Part shown: positions 12,601-18,592 of the stretch, piece by piece
Numbering within the stretch: the first letter of the stretch is position 1
Layout of the letters: each line of letters opens with the position of its first letter
NCBI GenBank assembly: GCA_965226945.1
Contig: OZ245717.1
Coordinates: 7,626,001 to 7,690,000 of the forward strand
Source: SYLG01 sp965226945
Lineage (GTDB): Bacteria; Planctomycetota; Planctomycetia; Gemmatales; Gemmataceae
Reading direction: 5' to 3'
DNA: 64,000 nt
Translations under genes and position numbers: made by a program
Notes under the pieces: model-generated
Database searches by the model: none
Told to the model about the DNA's origin: nothing
The model's input: the letters and a program-made list of their open reading frames with translations, nothing else

Positions 12601-12611
12601 AACGAAAGTGA
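678..12611 (+). CDS. Giant secreted TPR-repeat protein with duplicated C-terminal beta-rich modules (3977 aa)
   Basis: The ATG at 678 gives a clean signal peptide (MKRQSSWVASALLGVG, then Ala-Gln); a TTG at 639 would add 13 residues and bury it. From about residue 50 to 2220 the protein is almost entirely TPR-like helix pairs with spacing such as ALAVAAYKKAEELLPENA. Residues about 2225-2295 form a Pro/Ala-rich linker. Further helical repeats follow. Then come two copies of a paired beta-rich module at about 2940-3320 and 3580-3970, which share runs such as RLVFLLEPEGV and GKLPLK. The modules resemble the concanavalin-like and DUF1583/DUF1581-type domains known from long planctomycete proteins; that match is from memory. 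It is likely an extracytoplasmic scaffold. It leads an operon, with the WD40 gene starting 5 bases after its stop. No catalytic motif was seen. Confidence 0.88.
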   Translation: MKRQSSWVASALLGVGTISAWTIAQSPKNKPDVKQPPKENPAASDEPMADVSESDAKEKAVADRFQKVLDTTPRRGTALDRLYGYHVERGSLEKLLQGYDERIKADPKDGKAWLIKGLIESQRGKDALAVAAYKKAEELLPENAIASYYLGQSLVLVGQPEAAAQAFERSITRKPNRNDLLDVFQALGRVYQRSQRPEKALETWNRLEKLYPDDARVQEQITTTLIEEGQFAQALPRLVKLAAATEDKYRQATFLMDIADLKVKLKKTPEALADFEKLLSDLNPESWLYRDVRRRIEEVFLKNDDLAGLAKYYEKWLEKNPTDVEAVARLAKNLVAQGRAPDARGWLEKGIVAAPGNKSLRQALIDQYAAEQNFTAAAGQYEVLAKNDPGNPDILRDWGRLIMRDTAKPEAERKAAAVVIWKKILEKKPTDPVITSQVADLLRGANISDEAIALYKKAIELAPNAAQYREYLGEYYHSLKKSEEALATWRPIADGTNRNSKNLNRLAEVFAGFGYRKQAIEAMAEAIKLEGNDFSMRMVMAEFLHGDSRNDDALKEIDQATKLISNPEEAEAILLAQIKIYQAMEKLGDQIDSLQKEIDAGKDATAERLLRLARFYEANRQAEKATETIAKAAEKDPKSVPVLVAAARMHEAGGNLLAASETNRQLASLDRRFRSEYLQAVAKVEQRLGRRDQAMQAGRDLLAASPGNPEVYKFFAELCFQLGDDEEGFESLRRSVRANPSDPAGLITLANSLVERFRQGEAIELFWRAFDKTTELEARLGLIDRLAGLYLENNQFDKLIERLERERLEAEKAREFTMCIAQAYQTAGDLGTARAQLERLLTENTRDAGLLSQLAQLCETEGDLALALKYQRQLVAAAPSNIDHQLKLAQILTRSGGADEAAEIWVKLVSGDSEPHRTLSSIDQLINANRHDSALAILTRLLAQKPGNWELLYREGAVLMAMGKKAEAMNRFQAILASRLQDDELGEQAKNSQAQAKKKAKLNPKAAALASVNSSRFSYDDSAYPPLMRRIGSVYEIRQAVGMESERYYGNQQRAWAPSDFGSARMACMGWLYEQAREKGEQAEYQKKLRAAKDQAGADLRNVWDYAYFLTLRNDRKEAMGTTEILAKSSDPAGSLAYLYALTLRQSEANRYASSRGRDAKEDRTPPLPPEQLAQALVCFNKVRQTRPEWANEMVKPILEELKRAKKVEEAKAIYESILKGADTVQRIQAAMTLALEREDLQVVLSLFDKLEKVQGPVPVASRLSQLPTRQASQTIVTIMGRNMDAKKPEESRKVMDHYLTMSRKQNLAAPRSASTTSSRQSGQGYVYTYAGKGNRSYSYKQLPFPNPNEYYDQPALQVLYGAYDLHQKADLASDLIDHFRKQSEAASGAEKLYSLLALGYINWWMEQKDVALNLLTQATQAAPSDHALLLEVADLREKNNEFGEALRLVDSITPLDHQMMLKREEAAMRLAERTGNVERARESANRLFGMRLDTDRQLELAGRMHQLGMHELAETVLGRAQRQAGNKSATLLRLMSQYQSQNQLDMAVQIARQVLRKPVSSTPNPRGGDEGDPGRMQAITVLARSGQLKELIERAEAQLKSSPNSVQIHQTLMEYYRSANDREKQKATALKIALLKPEDAKLRFAMAQELQNLGDTKNAIIQYREAIKRDPILLQNGYWQLEQLFVSGGQYEELSKMLDEIDLRKIGQAYYVGNMVYNMMQSESSRQMGLKLFKRAWEAFPSGRSELLRYVSQGRIPDFPEVFEFLKDGILPREDSEGDPWALAVNVTGYDGEGRLRTAVGQMLDIARKQHRLPQLRTDVEALLAKKPDWLAGQALRAVIDIQSDQKERGLKDFAKVMEQNRGRIPPMACFVLAQELEYYAGAEPIAVKALESAAEDLMNSDDSGQTEFEYNPVRRLVWWYQQLERMDDARNLMRRYMQAEPIDPGYGGGYWQYRLVSGRLSAARAMVALGDPVEAIRQYGIIMERPEDLAAAKVYYGQGSQFEMQLENGLKEAIKSLNNETLPAAMGVLLKARTEKNKPALDLILTIESGDLAKTRISSVFCSALKAASSNENLRKESMSKLAEIAVAYPKDPSVRVASAYAKFLGTDEKAQAAALDDLVKLLDEAPLEVLPPFAKANSRQREQAKPHLGLWLVARECLVKGKEKLHEPARKIAARALVAAQRQNELIMSQAVLREWGQLEFDLGETAKGEEKWAEMLKILLPKPAATRLAGAPGAAPIPGTMVRPAAGVRVAPAATPRPAATAPAAPARPATAVPPPPPPPANEAPLARPQVSRTSTAPIALAARESALPSAARLNAIARSLPTSVEWPQTLRTHSSYGRASDSRLEFVRFQQKAAMKAARAPSSSAAMALAPPGSVITIDNFQPIYEYARVTADRKLGGLSIKSMKEALKAGPPTAGKQEDRGGGSYSVTMINGVQYYVRQDRGTQQTTPDVALANLVPMWRKIGVPAQDIYEVLLLAVMPDARPAEVFLSSAIQPTTGRYYTVNANGSLVPATIDPVESIAIKDISKLLIEAAVAANKTDELAKKAEGRLAQPLGELPAMVLLFHLALEQKDESKAGVRLAALGQRLKKDSLATTRSYVAAAATVALDRPALESAARTILADVSASYNAANNIGESITITAQVLDRLLAKNDTAAAKKLLDGLRDLANKTHSNEGAMRNRLGALYLKAGFMEEALGEYAYALDFRSASADLQQRAVKADPVGDSVPLVVKGLLEMPAPKRYELLKTWTLPSTSRKSIRYFVGPIPQSLPLPEFAKLPPWPKGPTVGTVNLLIDAARDAGKLEELTAAADQAIKDKIESSEMFRLLVYLSQGKGKTIEADVKAHLEALHKRLTEKPKESASAMRRVRGEQGTVPFAQSEIWIAELALKEPALAAAAEKVLAPMLEKARQSQLGVTEIQAMQDQIALAKLAAPEAAGDYLPAGWINLSSDSAWFAQDGLLGGDGKGKKSQLLFGSPVGGTFEFSIDSATREAAFIAYGGLKLAPFGGSIQSTLGSQSNRVAVSGESSALENPGHFYRLTVKVSPKKLEILVNGKLWYEDVDPAPTSPWILLEGQLGRRPVYRNFKLTGKPEVPDQVKLVQGDYLDGWHSPYTSSSAPNRIQLRQEAEMRKKGLDRFGRKLTNPQAQEEEGPKPVYDWQALNGELQGRKLEAAAELGVKPSHLAYRRPMLEGDTFSCEFFYQPGAVHVHPSLGRLVFLLEPEGVQWYWIKSADDSWLGLKDDKGVAAPAAYSKTPGKLPLKTNDWNALKLSVAGGTFKVELNGANIQEGPIPVGLDRDFGFFHWLDRTQSRVRNVALAGKWSKTPAEGGFDTKPVSAQVARARRDLIGERNYTEAAEGLLASAKALPPAQRLKMLADWVLPNENRPVFQLGGMLVQRNVLGAEQGKELAAGRRILLPSRFDSPVLEMVALAKETNQLAELKAKVAGYDAAKSTSLAKTHQTAILALIAIAEGNEAESKAKLGELKKAAEAMAPSAAGHERWPLLLAIYGAIEKPGLVPSAYEIAVALNLNVEKALSDNISFEDRDWWFANVRFARAKASALLNPDLAGRAFGDNAVFKNWTAASGVGAMSRNGIASAPHWRLKEGALIHEPGFNDFDYLLFNTPLRGDFNVAAKLHLGDWKEASVRYGGVELRLDSDRKSFKLARQVSEPGMKMMISPPLKDEKAKVYDFKLAVAGGKMKFLIDGQQVHEETVGPLADPWLAIRCPLHNTGVVEGLTITGSPTVPESISLTLGGDFPMWRNYYASVPVGPAGRMGQMGYSAGNMLIKRGEEMYAAGGKPQPNFQDEYGNRYEQGQERFPESAYYYQRPMAEDGTIEYDFYYSPEKAMVHPMLDRLVFLLEPEGVKLHTLTDASYEKSRISPTNAVDEPANRRGSGKLPLKPKEWNRLKLSVSGDTVKISLNGTEVYEKAIEPTNQRFFGLFHYRDKTEARVRSMTYAGQWPKKVPALESLFEERK

Positions 12612-12616
12612 GGTTG

Positions 12617-15589
12617 ATGATGGGAGGCTCGCTCATTCTCCTGTCGGTGCTCTGTCTGCCAGTGGCGGCAGACAAGCCGCTTTCGTTTCCCGAGCCGACC
12701 GAATTTGAAACCCGGCCGGGGTATCTCAAGCAAAACGATGATGCCCTGGCCATTGTCTATTCGCCCGACGGAACGCTCTTGGCCATCGCCGGGGCGGACA
12801 AGGCGATCAAGCTTTTTAACCCGGGTTCGGGCAAGCTCATCGCTACCTTGGTCGGGCATACCGACGCGGTGACATCGCTGGCGTTCAATGCCGAGGGGAC
12901 ACAGCTTGTCTCCGGTAGCTACGACCACACCGTTCGGCTCTGGGATGTGGCGAAAAGGAAAGAGCTTTTAAAGGCTTCCGGCCACACCAACGCGGTGTTT
13001 GCAGTCGCAATATCAAAAGAAGGAAAGATCCTGCTGAGCGGGGGGGCCGATCGCCTAGTCAAGGCCTTTGACGCCGCCACCGGCAAGGAGCTTGCCAGCC
13101 TCGATCACCATCGCGGCTCGGTCAAGGCGATCGCCGTGTCGCCCGACGGCAAGACCTTTGCCACCGGGGCTTCGGATCGAGCGATCAACATCTGGAAGAT
13201 GGCCGACCGGTCCCTCATTCGGTCTCTCAAGGGGCACACCGGCTTTTTGCGGGCGCTTGCTTATTCGCCTGATGGCACCTTGCTCGCAAGTGCGGCCGAA
13301 GACAATACCGCCCGCGTCTGGGATCTAGCCACCGGCGCCGAAAAGTTCCAGCTTCAAGGGCATGGCGATACGGTGACGGGGCTGGCCTGGTCGCCCCGCG
13401 GTCAGGTGCTTGCAACCGTCGGCTTCGACAAGTCGCTCAGGCTTTGGGAGACCAAGACGGGCGGCGAACTGGCCAACTTGGAAGAAGGTCACAACGACAG
13501 CATTCAGGGGGTGGCCTTTGCCCCCAACGGCAGACAAATCGCGACGGCGGCCGCAGATAAATCAGTAGGCCTTTGGACTGCGGCGTTGCCTCGAATCTTT
13601 TCGAACCAGACCACGGCCTTTGTTCCTGGTTCCACCGGAGTCGGGGCTGTTTCACGAGACGGCAGGCTGGTCGCCTCGGTGGAGCCGAAGTTTCTGATTA
13701 CCATTCGCGAGGCGGAATCGAAGCGCGTCATTTCGACTTTGAAAGGTCACAAGGCGGCGATTCCCCAGGTCGTCTTTTCTGCCGATGGCAGCAAGCTGGT
13801 CAGCGTCAGTCGCGACCGCTCAGGCATTCTCTGGGATGTTGCGACGGGCAAACAGCTCACGCTGATCGATGGCCACCGTGGCCTCGTACTGTCGGCGGCG
13901 TTTAGCGCCGATGGCAAGACCCTGGCCACGGGCGGTTCCGACAAACGGATCTTGCTTTATGATTTCCCCGCCGCTTCCCAAAAAGTCGAGCTTCGCGAAC
14001 GGCGGGTTTTGGAAGGACATAAGGGGCCGATCGTTTCGCTCTGCTTTTCGGCCGATGGCAAGTGGATCGCCAGTACGGCCGCGGCTACCACCAAGACCGG
14101 TCCTGGGGAGCTGAAGATCTGGAATGCGGGCGATGGGACGCTTCATAGCGAATTCAGCGAAGCGAAAAACGATATTCTTACGGCCGCGTTTCATCCCAAG
14201 CTGCCGATTCTCGCGGCCGGCGGCGCCGAACCCGGATTGCGGGTTTATGATCTGGCTACCAAGAAATTGATCGCCCTGCGACCCGCTCAAACAAGCATCA
14301 CTTCGCTGGCATTTACCTCCGATGGCTCGCAACTGATCAGTGGATCGGCCAACGCCTCGATTCTGGCATGGGACACCGAATCCTGGCTCGAACAGGCTCG
14401 TCTCATTGGCCCAAGATCCGGTGCCGTTTCCGCACTTTTCGCATCGCAAAAGGACAAGGAGTTTGCCGTCACCGCGCTCGGTATCGATTCGGCGCGCGTG
14501 TTTTCGATGACGCGGGCCACGATCAGCGGTTTCAAAATGCCAGGCCATGAAAGCTGGGTTTCCTGCATGGCCATGACTCCCGACGGCAGCAAACTGATCA
14601 CCGGTAGCTGGGACGGGACGGTGCGCGTCTGGGACCCGTATGAGGGGAAGGAAAAAGAGAATTTGGAGTCGCACGAATCGAAGATCTATGCGCTCGCTCT
14701 TGATGCGTCCGGCAAACGGGCCGCGTCGGCGGGGGGCGAAGGAGAGGTGTTCGTTTGGAATCTTGAAGCCAATGAGCAGATCTGCAAGTTAGAAGGGCAC
14801 AAGGACAATGTGCAGGGAATTGCATTCCTGGCCGACGGCAGGCGGCTCGTAACCGCGGGCCAGGATAAAACAGTGCGGGTTTGGGACATTGCGGAAGCTA
14901 AGGAACTGTTTCAGTTCAAGGTTCCCTTCGAAGTGCAGACTCTGGCCTTGATGGGCAAATCCGAGAAAGTCTTGCTCAGTGGAGAAAAATCGGGCGACAT
15001 TGTCGTGTATGATTTGTCAACGAAAAAAGAGGTCTCCCGACTCAAGGGACACAAGAGCATGGTCTGGGCGCTTGACCTATCCCCCGACGGCAAGCGTTTA
15101 CTCAGCGGTTCGGACGACCGGACGATTCGCCTTTGGGAATTGGCCAGTGGCAGGGAGATCCGCAAAATCGATGCTCATGGCGGCTATGTTCGCGGGGTGC
15201 GGTTTTTTCAAGATGGCAAGCGCGCCGCTTCCGTCGGTTATGATCATGTCAACCGGATTTGGGATCTGGACACGGGGCGGTCGCTGGCCGCCTTCGAGGC
15301 TCACCCTCGCGCGGCCTTGAGCGTCGCGGTGACACCCGATGGCAAAATGATTTTTTCCGGCAGCGCCGATTCCAACATCGTCCGTTTTCCCTGGACGGGT
15401 GAAATTCCGGAGGCTCCCAAAAAGCGGGTGATCGGTCGGCTTCTCCGACGTGATTCACCGTTTGTGCCGCCATTCGTTAGCGTCATTAGCGCCGATGCCG
15501 GAGATCGACCACGCGACGCCATATCGCGGAGCACGGAAGTGATTTCGCGCAATCAAAACGGATCCTTCAAATCAGGAAGGGGGTCGTGA
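12617..15589 (+). CDS. Secreted multi-WD40-repeat protein (990 aa)
   Basis: An ATG at 12617 (or 12620) begins the signal peptide MMGGSLILLSVLCLPVAA; an in-frame upstream start would overlap the previous gene and spoil it. I count about 21 WD40-type blades, many with the full GH...SPDG...D..(I/V)(R/K)LWD pattern, for example SGSYDHTVRLWDVA and SGSDDRTIRLWELA. Twenty-one blades would fit three seven-bladed propellers. The last 50 residues are a basic, non-repeat tail. WD40 propellers are protein-interaction platforms, and with a signal peptide this one should act in the periplasm or at the cell surface. It lies between the TPR giant and the DUF1549 gene in one transcription unit, overlapping the latter by one base. 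Confidence 0.92.
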   Translation: MMGGSLILLSVLCLPVAADKPLSFPEPTEFETRPGYLKQNDDALAIVYSPDGTLLAIAGADKAIKLFNPGSGKLIATLVGHTDAVTSLAFNAEGTQLVSGSYDHTVRLWDVAKRKELLKASGHTNAVFAVAISKEGKILLSGGADRLVKAFDAATGKELASLDHHRGSVKAIAVSPDGKTFATGASDRAINIWKMADRSLIRSLKGHTGFLRALAYSPDGTLLASAAEDNTARVWDLATGAEKFQLQGHGDTVTGLAWSPRGQVLATVGFDKSLRLWETKTGGELANLEEGHNDSIQGVAFAPNGRQIATAAADKSVGLWTAALPRIFSNQTTAFVPGSTGVGAVSRDGRLVASVEPKFLITIREAESKRVISTLKGHKAAIPQVVFSADGSKLVSVSRDRSGILWDVATGKQLTLIDGHRGLVLSAAFSADGKTLATGGSDKRILLYDFPAASQKVELRERRVLEGHKGPIVSLCFSADGKWIASTAAATTKTGPGELKIWNAGDGTLHSEFSEAKNDILTAAFHPKLPILAAGGAEPGLRVYDLATKKLIALRPAQTSITSLAFTSDGSQLISGSANASILAWDTESWLEQARLIGPRSGAVSALFASQKDKEFAVTALGIDSARVFSMTRATISGFKMPGHESWVSCMAMTPDGSKLITGSWDGTVRVWDPYEGKEKENLESHESKIYALALDASGKRAASAGGEGEVFVWNLEANEQICKLEGHKDNVQGIAFLADGRRLVTAGQDKTVRVWDIAEAKELFQFKVPFEVQTLALMGKSEKVLLSGEKSGDIVVYDLSTKKEVSRLKGHKSMVWALDLSPDGKRLLSGSDDRTIRLWELASGREIRKIDAHGGYVRGVRFFQDGKRAASVGYDHVNRIWDLDTGRSLAAFEAHPRAALSVAVTPDGKMIFSGSADSNIVRFPWTGEIPEAPKKRVIGRLLRRDSPFVPPFVSVISADAGDRPRDAISRSTEVISRNQNGSFKSGRGS

Positions 15590-17184
15590 TGAATTCCCTT
15601 GCGTTTGTGGCGTTGCTTTCGGCCTGTTTACACGCTGACCCGGTTTCCAAACCGGCTGGAAAACCCAGCGCTCCCGTACCCGTTGCCGATGCTCAAGCCC
15701 TGGCCAGCCGCATCGATCGCCTGATTCGGGACGCCCTGGCTTCGGCCAAAGTCGCTTCGGCGCCTCAAAGCGATGACGCCACGTTTTTTCGGCGCATTCA
15801 CCTGGTACTTGCCGGCAGGCCGGCGACGCCTGAATCTTTAACCAAATTTCTGGCAGATCCCGATCCGCGCAAGCGGGCGAAGTCGATCGAGGGCCTGCTT
15901 GCTTCCAAGGACAGCACCGAACATTTTGTCGGCATCTGGCGCGGTTGGTTGATTCCCGAGGCCGACACCAACGCAGACATCGCGGGCAATGTGCCCGCCT
16001 TCGAATTTTGGTTGCGCGAAAAACTGAGCAAGCGCACCCCCTACGATCAATTCGTCAAGGAACTACTCACCGTTTCGATGAATAACCGCCTGGCCATGAA
16101 TCGGCCAGCCGACGGCGAAGGCGCTGCCGCCGCTGCCAATCCTCTCGCCTGGTACTTGGCAAAAGAAGCCAAGCCCGAAAACCTGGCCGCGGCCGCCTCA
16201 CGCACTTTCCTGGGTTTGCAATTGGAATGCGCCCAGTGCCACGACCACCCCACCGCCAAATGGTCGCGCGATCAATTTTGGGGCACGGCCGCCTTTTTTG
16301 GCGGCATCGAACGCGCAGGGGGTAACGGACTGCGTGAAGTGCTCGAGCGGCGCGAAATGGCGATTCCCAGCGCTTTTCGGACGGTGCAGGCGACCTTCCT
16401 CGACGATCGCGAGCCGGTCTGGCGCTACAAGCAAAGCGCGCGGGTCGCCTTTGCCGACTGGGTCATCGCCAAGGACAATCCCTTCTTCGCCAAGGCGGCG
16501 GTCAACCGGATCTGGGGCTACGTCTTCGGTGTCGGCCTGGTCGATCCCATCGATGCCTTCGACGACAAAAACCCGGCAAGCCACCCGGAACTGCTCGACG
16601 AGCTGGCCCGTTCTTTCGTCGCCGCCAACTACGATTTGCGCTACCTCATCGAAGCGATCGTTCTGACCGAAGCCTTTCAGCGTTCCAGCGTCCTGTCCTA
16701 TCCCGGCCAGGAAGATGCACGCAAGTATGCTCGCTTCCCCATGCAGGGGCAATCTCCGGAGCAACTTGCCGCGGGGTTAACCCTGCTCCTGGGACCCAAA
16801 CCGGAGAAGAAGGTCGATCCGAGGCAACCGGTCCCGCCGGAAACGGCCGGACCGAGCAAGGAGTTTCGGGAGACCTTTGCGCTCGGCGGCAAACGCACCG
16901 AAAGTCAAACCACGATCTTGCAAGCGCTCGCCTTGATGAATGGCACCCAGACGGCGGAAGCGCTGGATTTGCTCTCTTCGAAACTCTACCGCGAGTCGCT
17001 TGATGCCAAGGTGCCGCTGCCTGAACGGATCGACCGGATTTATCTCGCCGTGCTCAACCGCAAGATCAAACCCGACGAGCTCGCCAAGGTGATCGCCTAT
17101 GTGGCCGCGGGCAAGGAAAAAGAGCGCATTGCCGATCTGCTTTGGGCGTTGCTTAACAGCCTGGAATTTCGCACGATTCATTAG
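15589..17184 (+). CDS. DUF1549/DUF1553 protein (531 aa)
   Basis: The ATG at 15589 shares one base with the WD40 stop (TGATG) and follows an AGGAAGGGGG ribosome binding site, which suggests translational coupling. The N-terminus is a signal peptide. Residues about 40-260 look like DUF1549, including the CxxCH motif CAQCHDHP at 214-221, a possible covalent haem site. Residues about 285-520 look like DUF1553 (for example NRIWGYVFGVGLVDPIDAF). Many planctomycete relatives carry an additional N-terminal cytochrome c-like domain; it is missing here. The biochemical role of the family is unknown; a link to extracytoplasmic redox or polysaccharide processes is only a suggestion. Such genes are nearly always followed by a DUF1501 gene, as here. 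Confidence 0.9.
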   Translation: MNSLAFVALLSACLHADPVSKPAGKPSAPVPVADAQALASRIDRLIRDALASAKVASAPQSDDATFFRRIHLVLAGRPATPESLTKFLADPDPRKRAKSIEGLLASKDSTEHFVGIWRGWLIPEADTNADIAGNVPAFEFWLREKLSKRTPYDQFVKELLTVSMNNRLAMNRPADGEGAAAAANPLAWYLAKEAKPENLAAAASRTFLGLQLECAQCHDHPTAKWSRDQFWGTAAFFGGIERAGGNGLREVLERREMAIPSAFRTVQATFLDDREPVWRYKQSARVAFADWVIAKDNPFFAKAAVNRIWGYVFGVGLVDPIDAFDDKNPASHPELLDELARSFVAANYDLRYLIEAIVLTEAFQRSSVLSYPGQEDARKYARFPMQGQSPEQLAAGLTLLLGPKPEKKVDPRQPVPPETAGPSKEFRETFALGGKRTESQTTILQALALMNGTQTAEALDLLSSKLYRESLDAKVPLPERIDRIYLAVLNRKIKPDELAKVIAYVAAGKEKERIADLLWALLNSLEFRTIH

Positions 17185-17226
17185 TACTTGCCGGCAGGTG
17201 GTTTTTTGTCCCGGGAGAAAAAGTCC

Positions 17227-18534
17227 ATGAACGCTTTGCATCGTCGTGACGCCATGAAGCTCGGCATGGGCAGCCTCGCCTTTTCGATGTCGGGATGGCT
17301 TGGCAGGCTTGCCGCGGAAGGTGCCAAAAGATCAGACCGCAAGCGCTCCTGCATCCTGCTGTGGATGTCGGGCGGTCCCTCGACCATTGATCTCTGGGAT
17401 TTGAAGCCGGGGCAAGTCAACGGCGGCCCGTCGAAAGAGATCGCCACGGCGGTGCCCGGAATCAAGATTTCCGAAAACCTACCCAAGATGGCGGCGCGGA
17501 TGAAGGACCTGGCCATCGTGCGCTCCATGACGACCAAGGAAGGGGATCATGGCCGGGCCACCTATCTGCTGCGCACCGGCAACCTGCCTCAGGGGGCCAT
17601 CGAGTTTCCGGCCCTGGGTGCGCTCGTCGCCAAGGAATTGCAATCGGGGTCGGATCTGCCGCCCTTTGTCAGTATCGCACCCCAGCGGGCTTTGTCGCAA
17701 AATGCCTTTGGCTCGGGCTTCCTGGGGCCGCAATTGGCGCCCCTCATCGTTGCCGATGGGGCGTCCCCGCGCGGCCCGGCCGCCGAAACCGACGCCCTGC
17801 TCAGGGTGCGCAATCTTGACCGGCAGGCAGGAATCGTCGCCAATCGGGCCAGCGACCGCTTGTCACTAATGCAGAGCCTCGAAGGCGATTTTCTTTCGGG
17901 CCATGCGGGAGTCACCGCCGAGAGCCATCGCGTGGCCTACGAGAGCGCCCTGCGCATGATGAAACCCGACACGGCCAAAGCGTTTGATCTGAAGGAAGAG
18001 AAGGCGGAATTGCGTGATCGCTATGGCCGCAATGTCTTTGGTCAGGGCTGCTTGCTCGCGCGCAGACTCGTGGAACGGGGCGTGCCCTTTGTCGAAGTCA
18101 CGCTCGATGGCTGGGACACTCATGTGCAGAATTTCGATGCGGTCAAGGCACTGGCCGGCATTCTCGATCCGGCTTGGTCCACCCTGATGGCCGATCTCTC
18201 CGATCGCGGACTTCTGGATTCGACCACAATCGTCTGGATGGGAGAGTTTGGGCGCACGCCCAAGATCAATCAACAAAAAGGTCGCGATCATTTCCCCGAT
18301 GCCTTTAGCGCCGTGCTGGCGGGCGGCGGCATCAAAGGCGGTCAGGTGGTCGGCACGACGAGCAAGGACGGCACCAAGGTCCAAGAACGACCGACCGGCG
18401 TGCCCGATTTGCTGGCAACCGTCTGCCATGGGCTCGGAATCGATCCAACCAAGCAGAATCCTTCCAATGTGAATCGCCCGATTCGCATCGTGGCTTCGAC
18501 AGCAAAGCCACTCATGGATCTTGTGCGGACCTAA
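17227..18534 (+). CDS. DUF1501 family protein (435 aa)
   Basis: The start at 17227 follows a GGGAGAAAAAG ribosome binding site. The N-terminus LHRRDAMKLGMGSLAFSM has the paired arginines and hydrophobic stretch of a twin-arginine signal, as is common in this family. The body shows typical DUF1501 runs: LLWMSGGPSTIDLWDLKPG near residues 45-65, a VPFVEVTLDGWDTH region, and WMGEFGRTPKINQQKGRDH in the C-terminal half. These sit in an alkaline-phosphatase-like fold (sulfatase relatives), but no activity has been established from sequence. It is the last gene of the operon, 42 bases after the DUF1549/1553 gene, its usual partner. Confidence 0.92.
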   Translation: MNALHRRDAMKLGMGSLAFSMSGWLGRLAAEGAKRSDRKRSCILLWMSGGPSTIDLWDLKPGQVNGGPSKEIATAVPGIKISENLPKMAARMKDLAIVRSMTTKEGDHGRATYLLRTGNLPQGAIEFPALGALVAKELQSGSDLPPFVSIAPQRALSQNAFGSGFLGPQLAPLIVADGASPRGPAAETDALLRVRNLDRQAGIVANRASDRLSLMQSLEGDFLSGHAGVTAESHRVAYESALRMMKPDTAKAFDLKEEKAELRDRYGRNVFGQGCLLARRLVERGVPFVEVTLDGWDTHVQNFDAVKALAGILDPAWSTLMADLSDRGLLDSTTIVWMGEFGRTPKINQQKGRDHFPDAFSAVLAGGGIKGGQVVGTTSKDGTKVQERPTGVPDLLATVCHGLGIDPTKQNPSNVNRPIRIVASTAKPLMDLVRT

Positions 18535-18592
18535 ACAGCGCGCTGCCAAGGTCCAATCGACCAGGGATTGCCCGGGAAACAAGTCATCGGAC

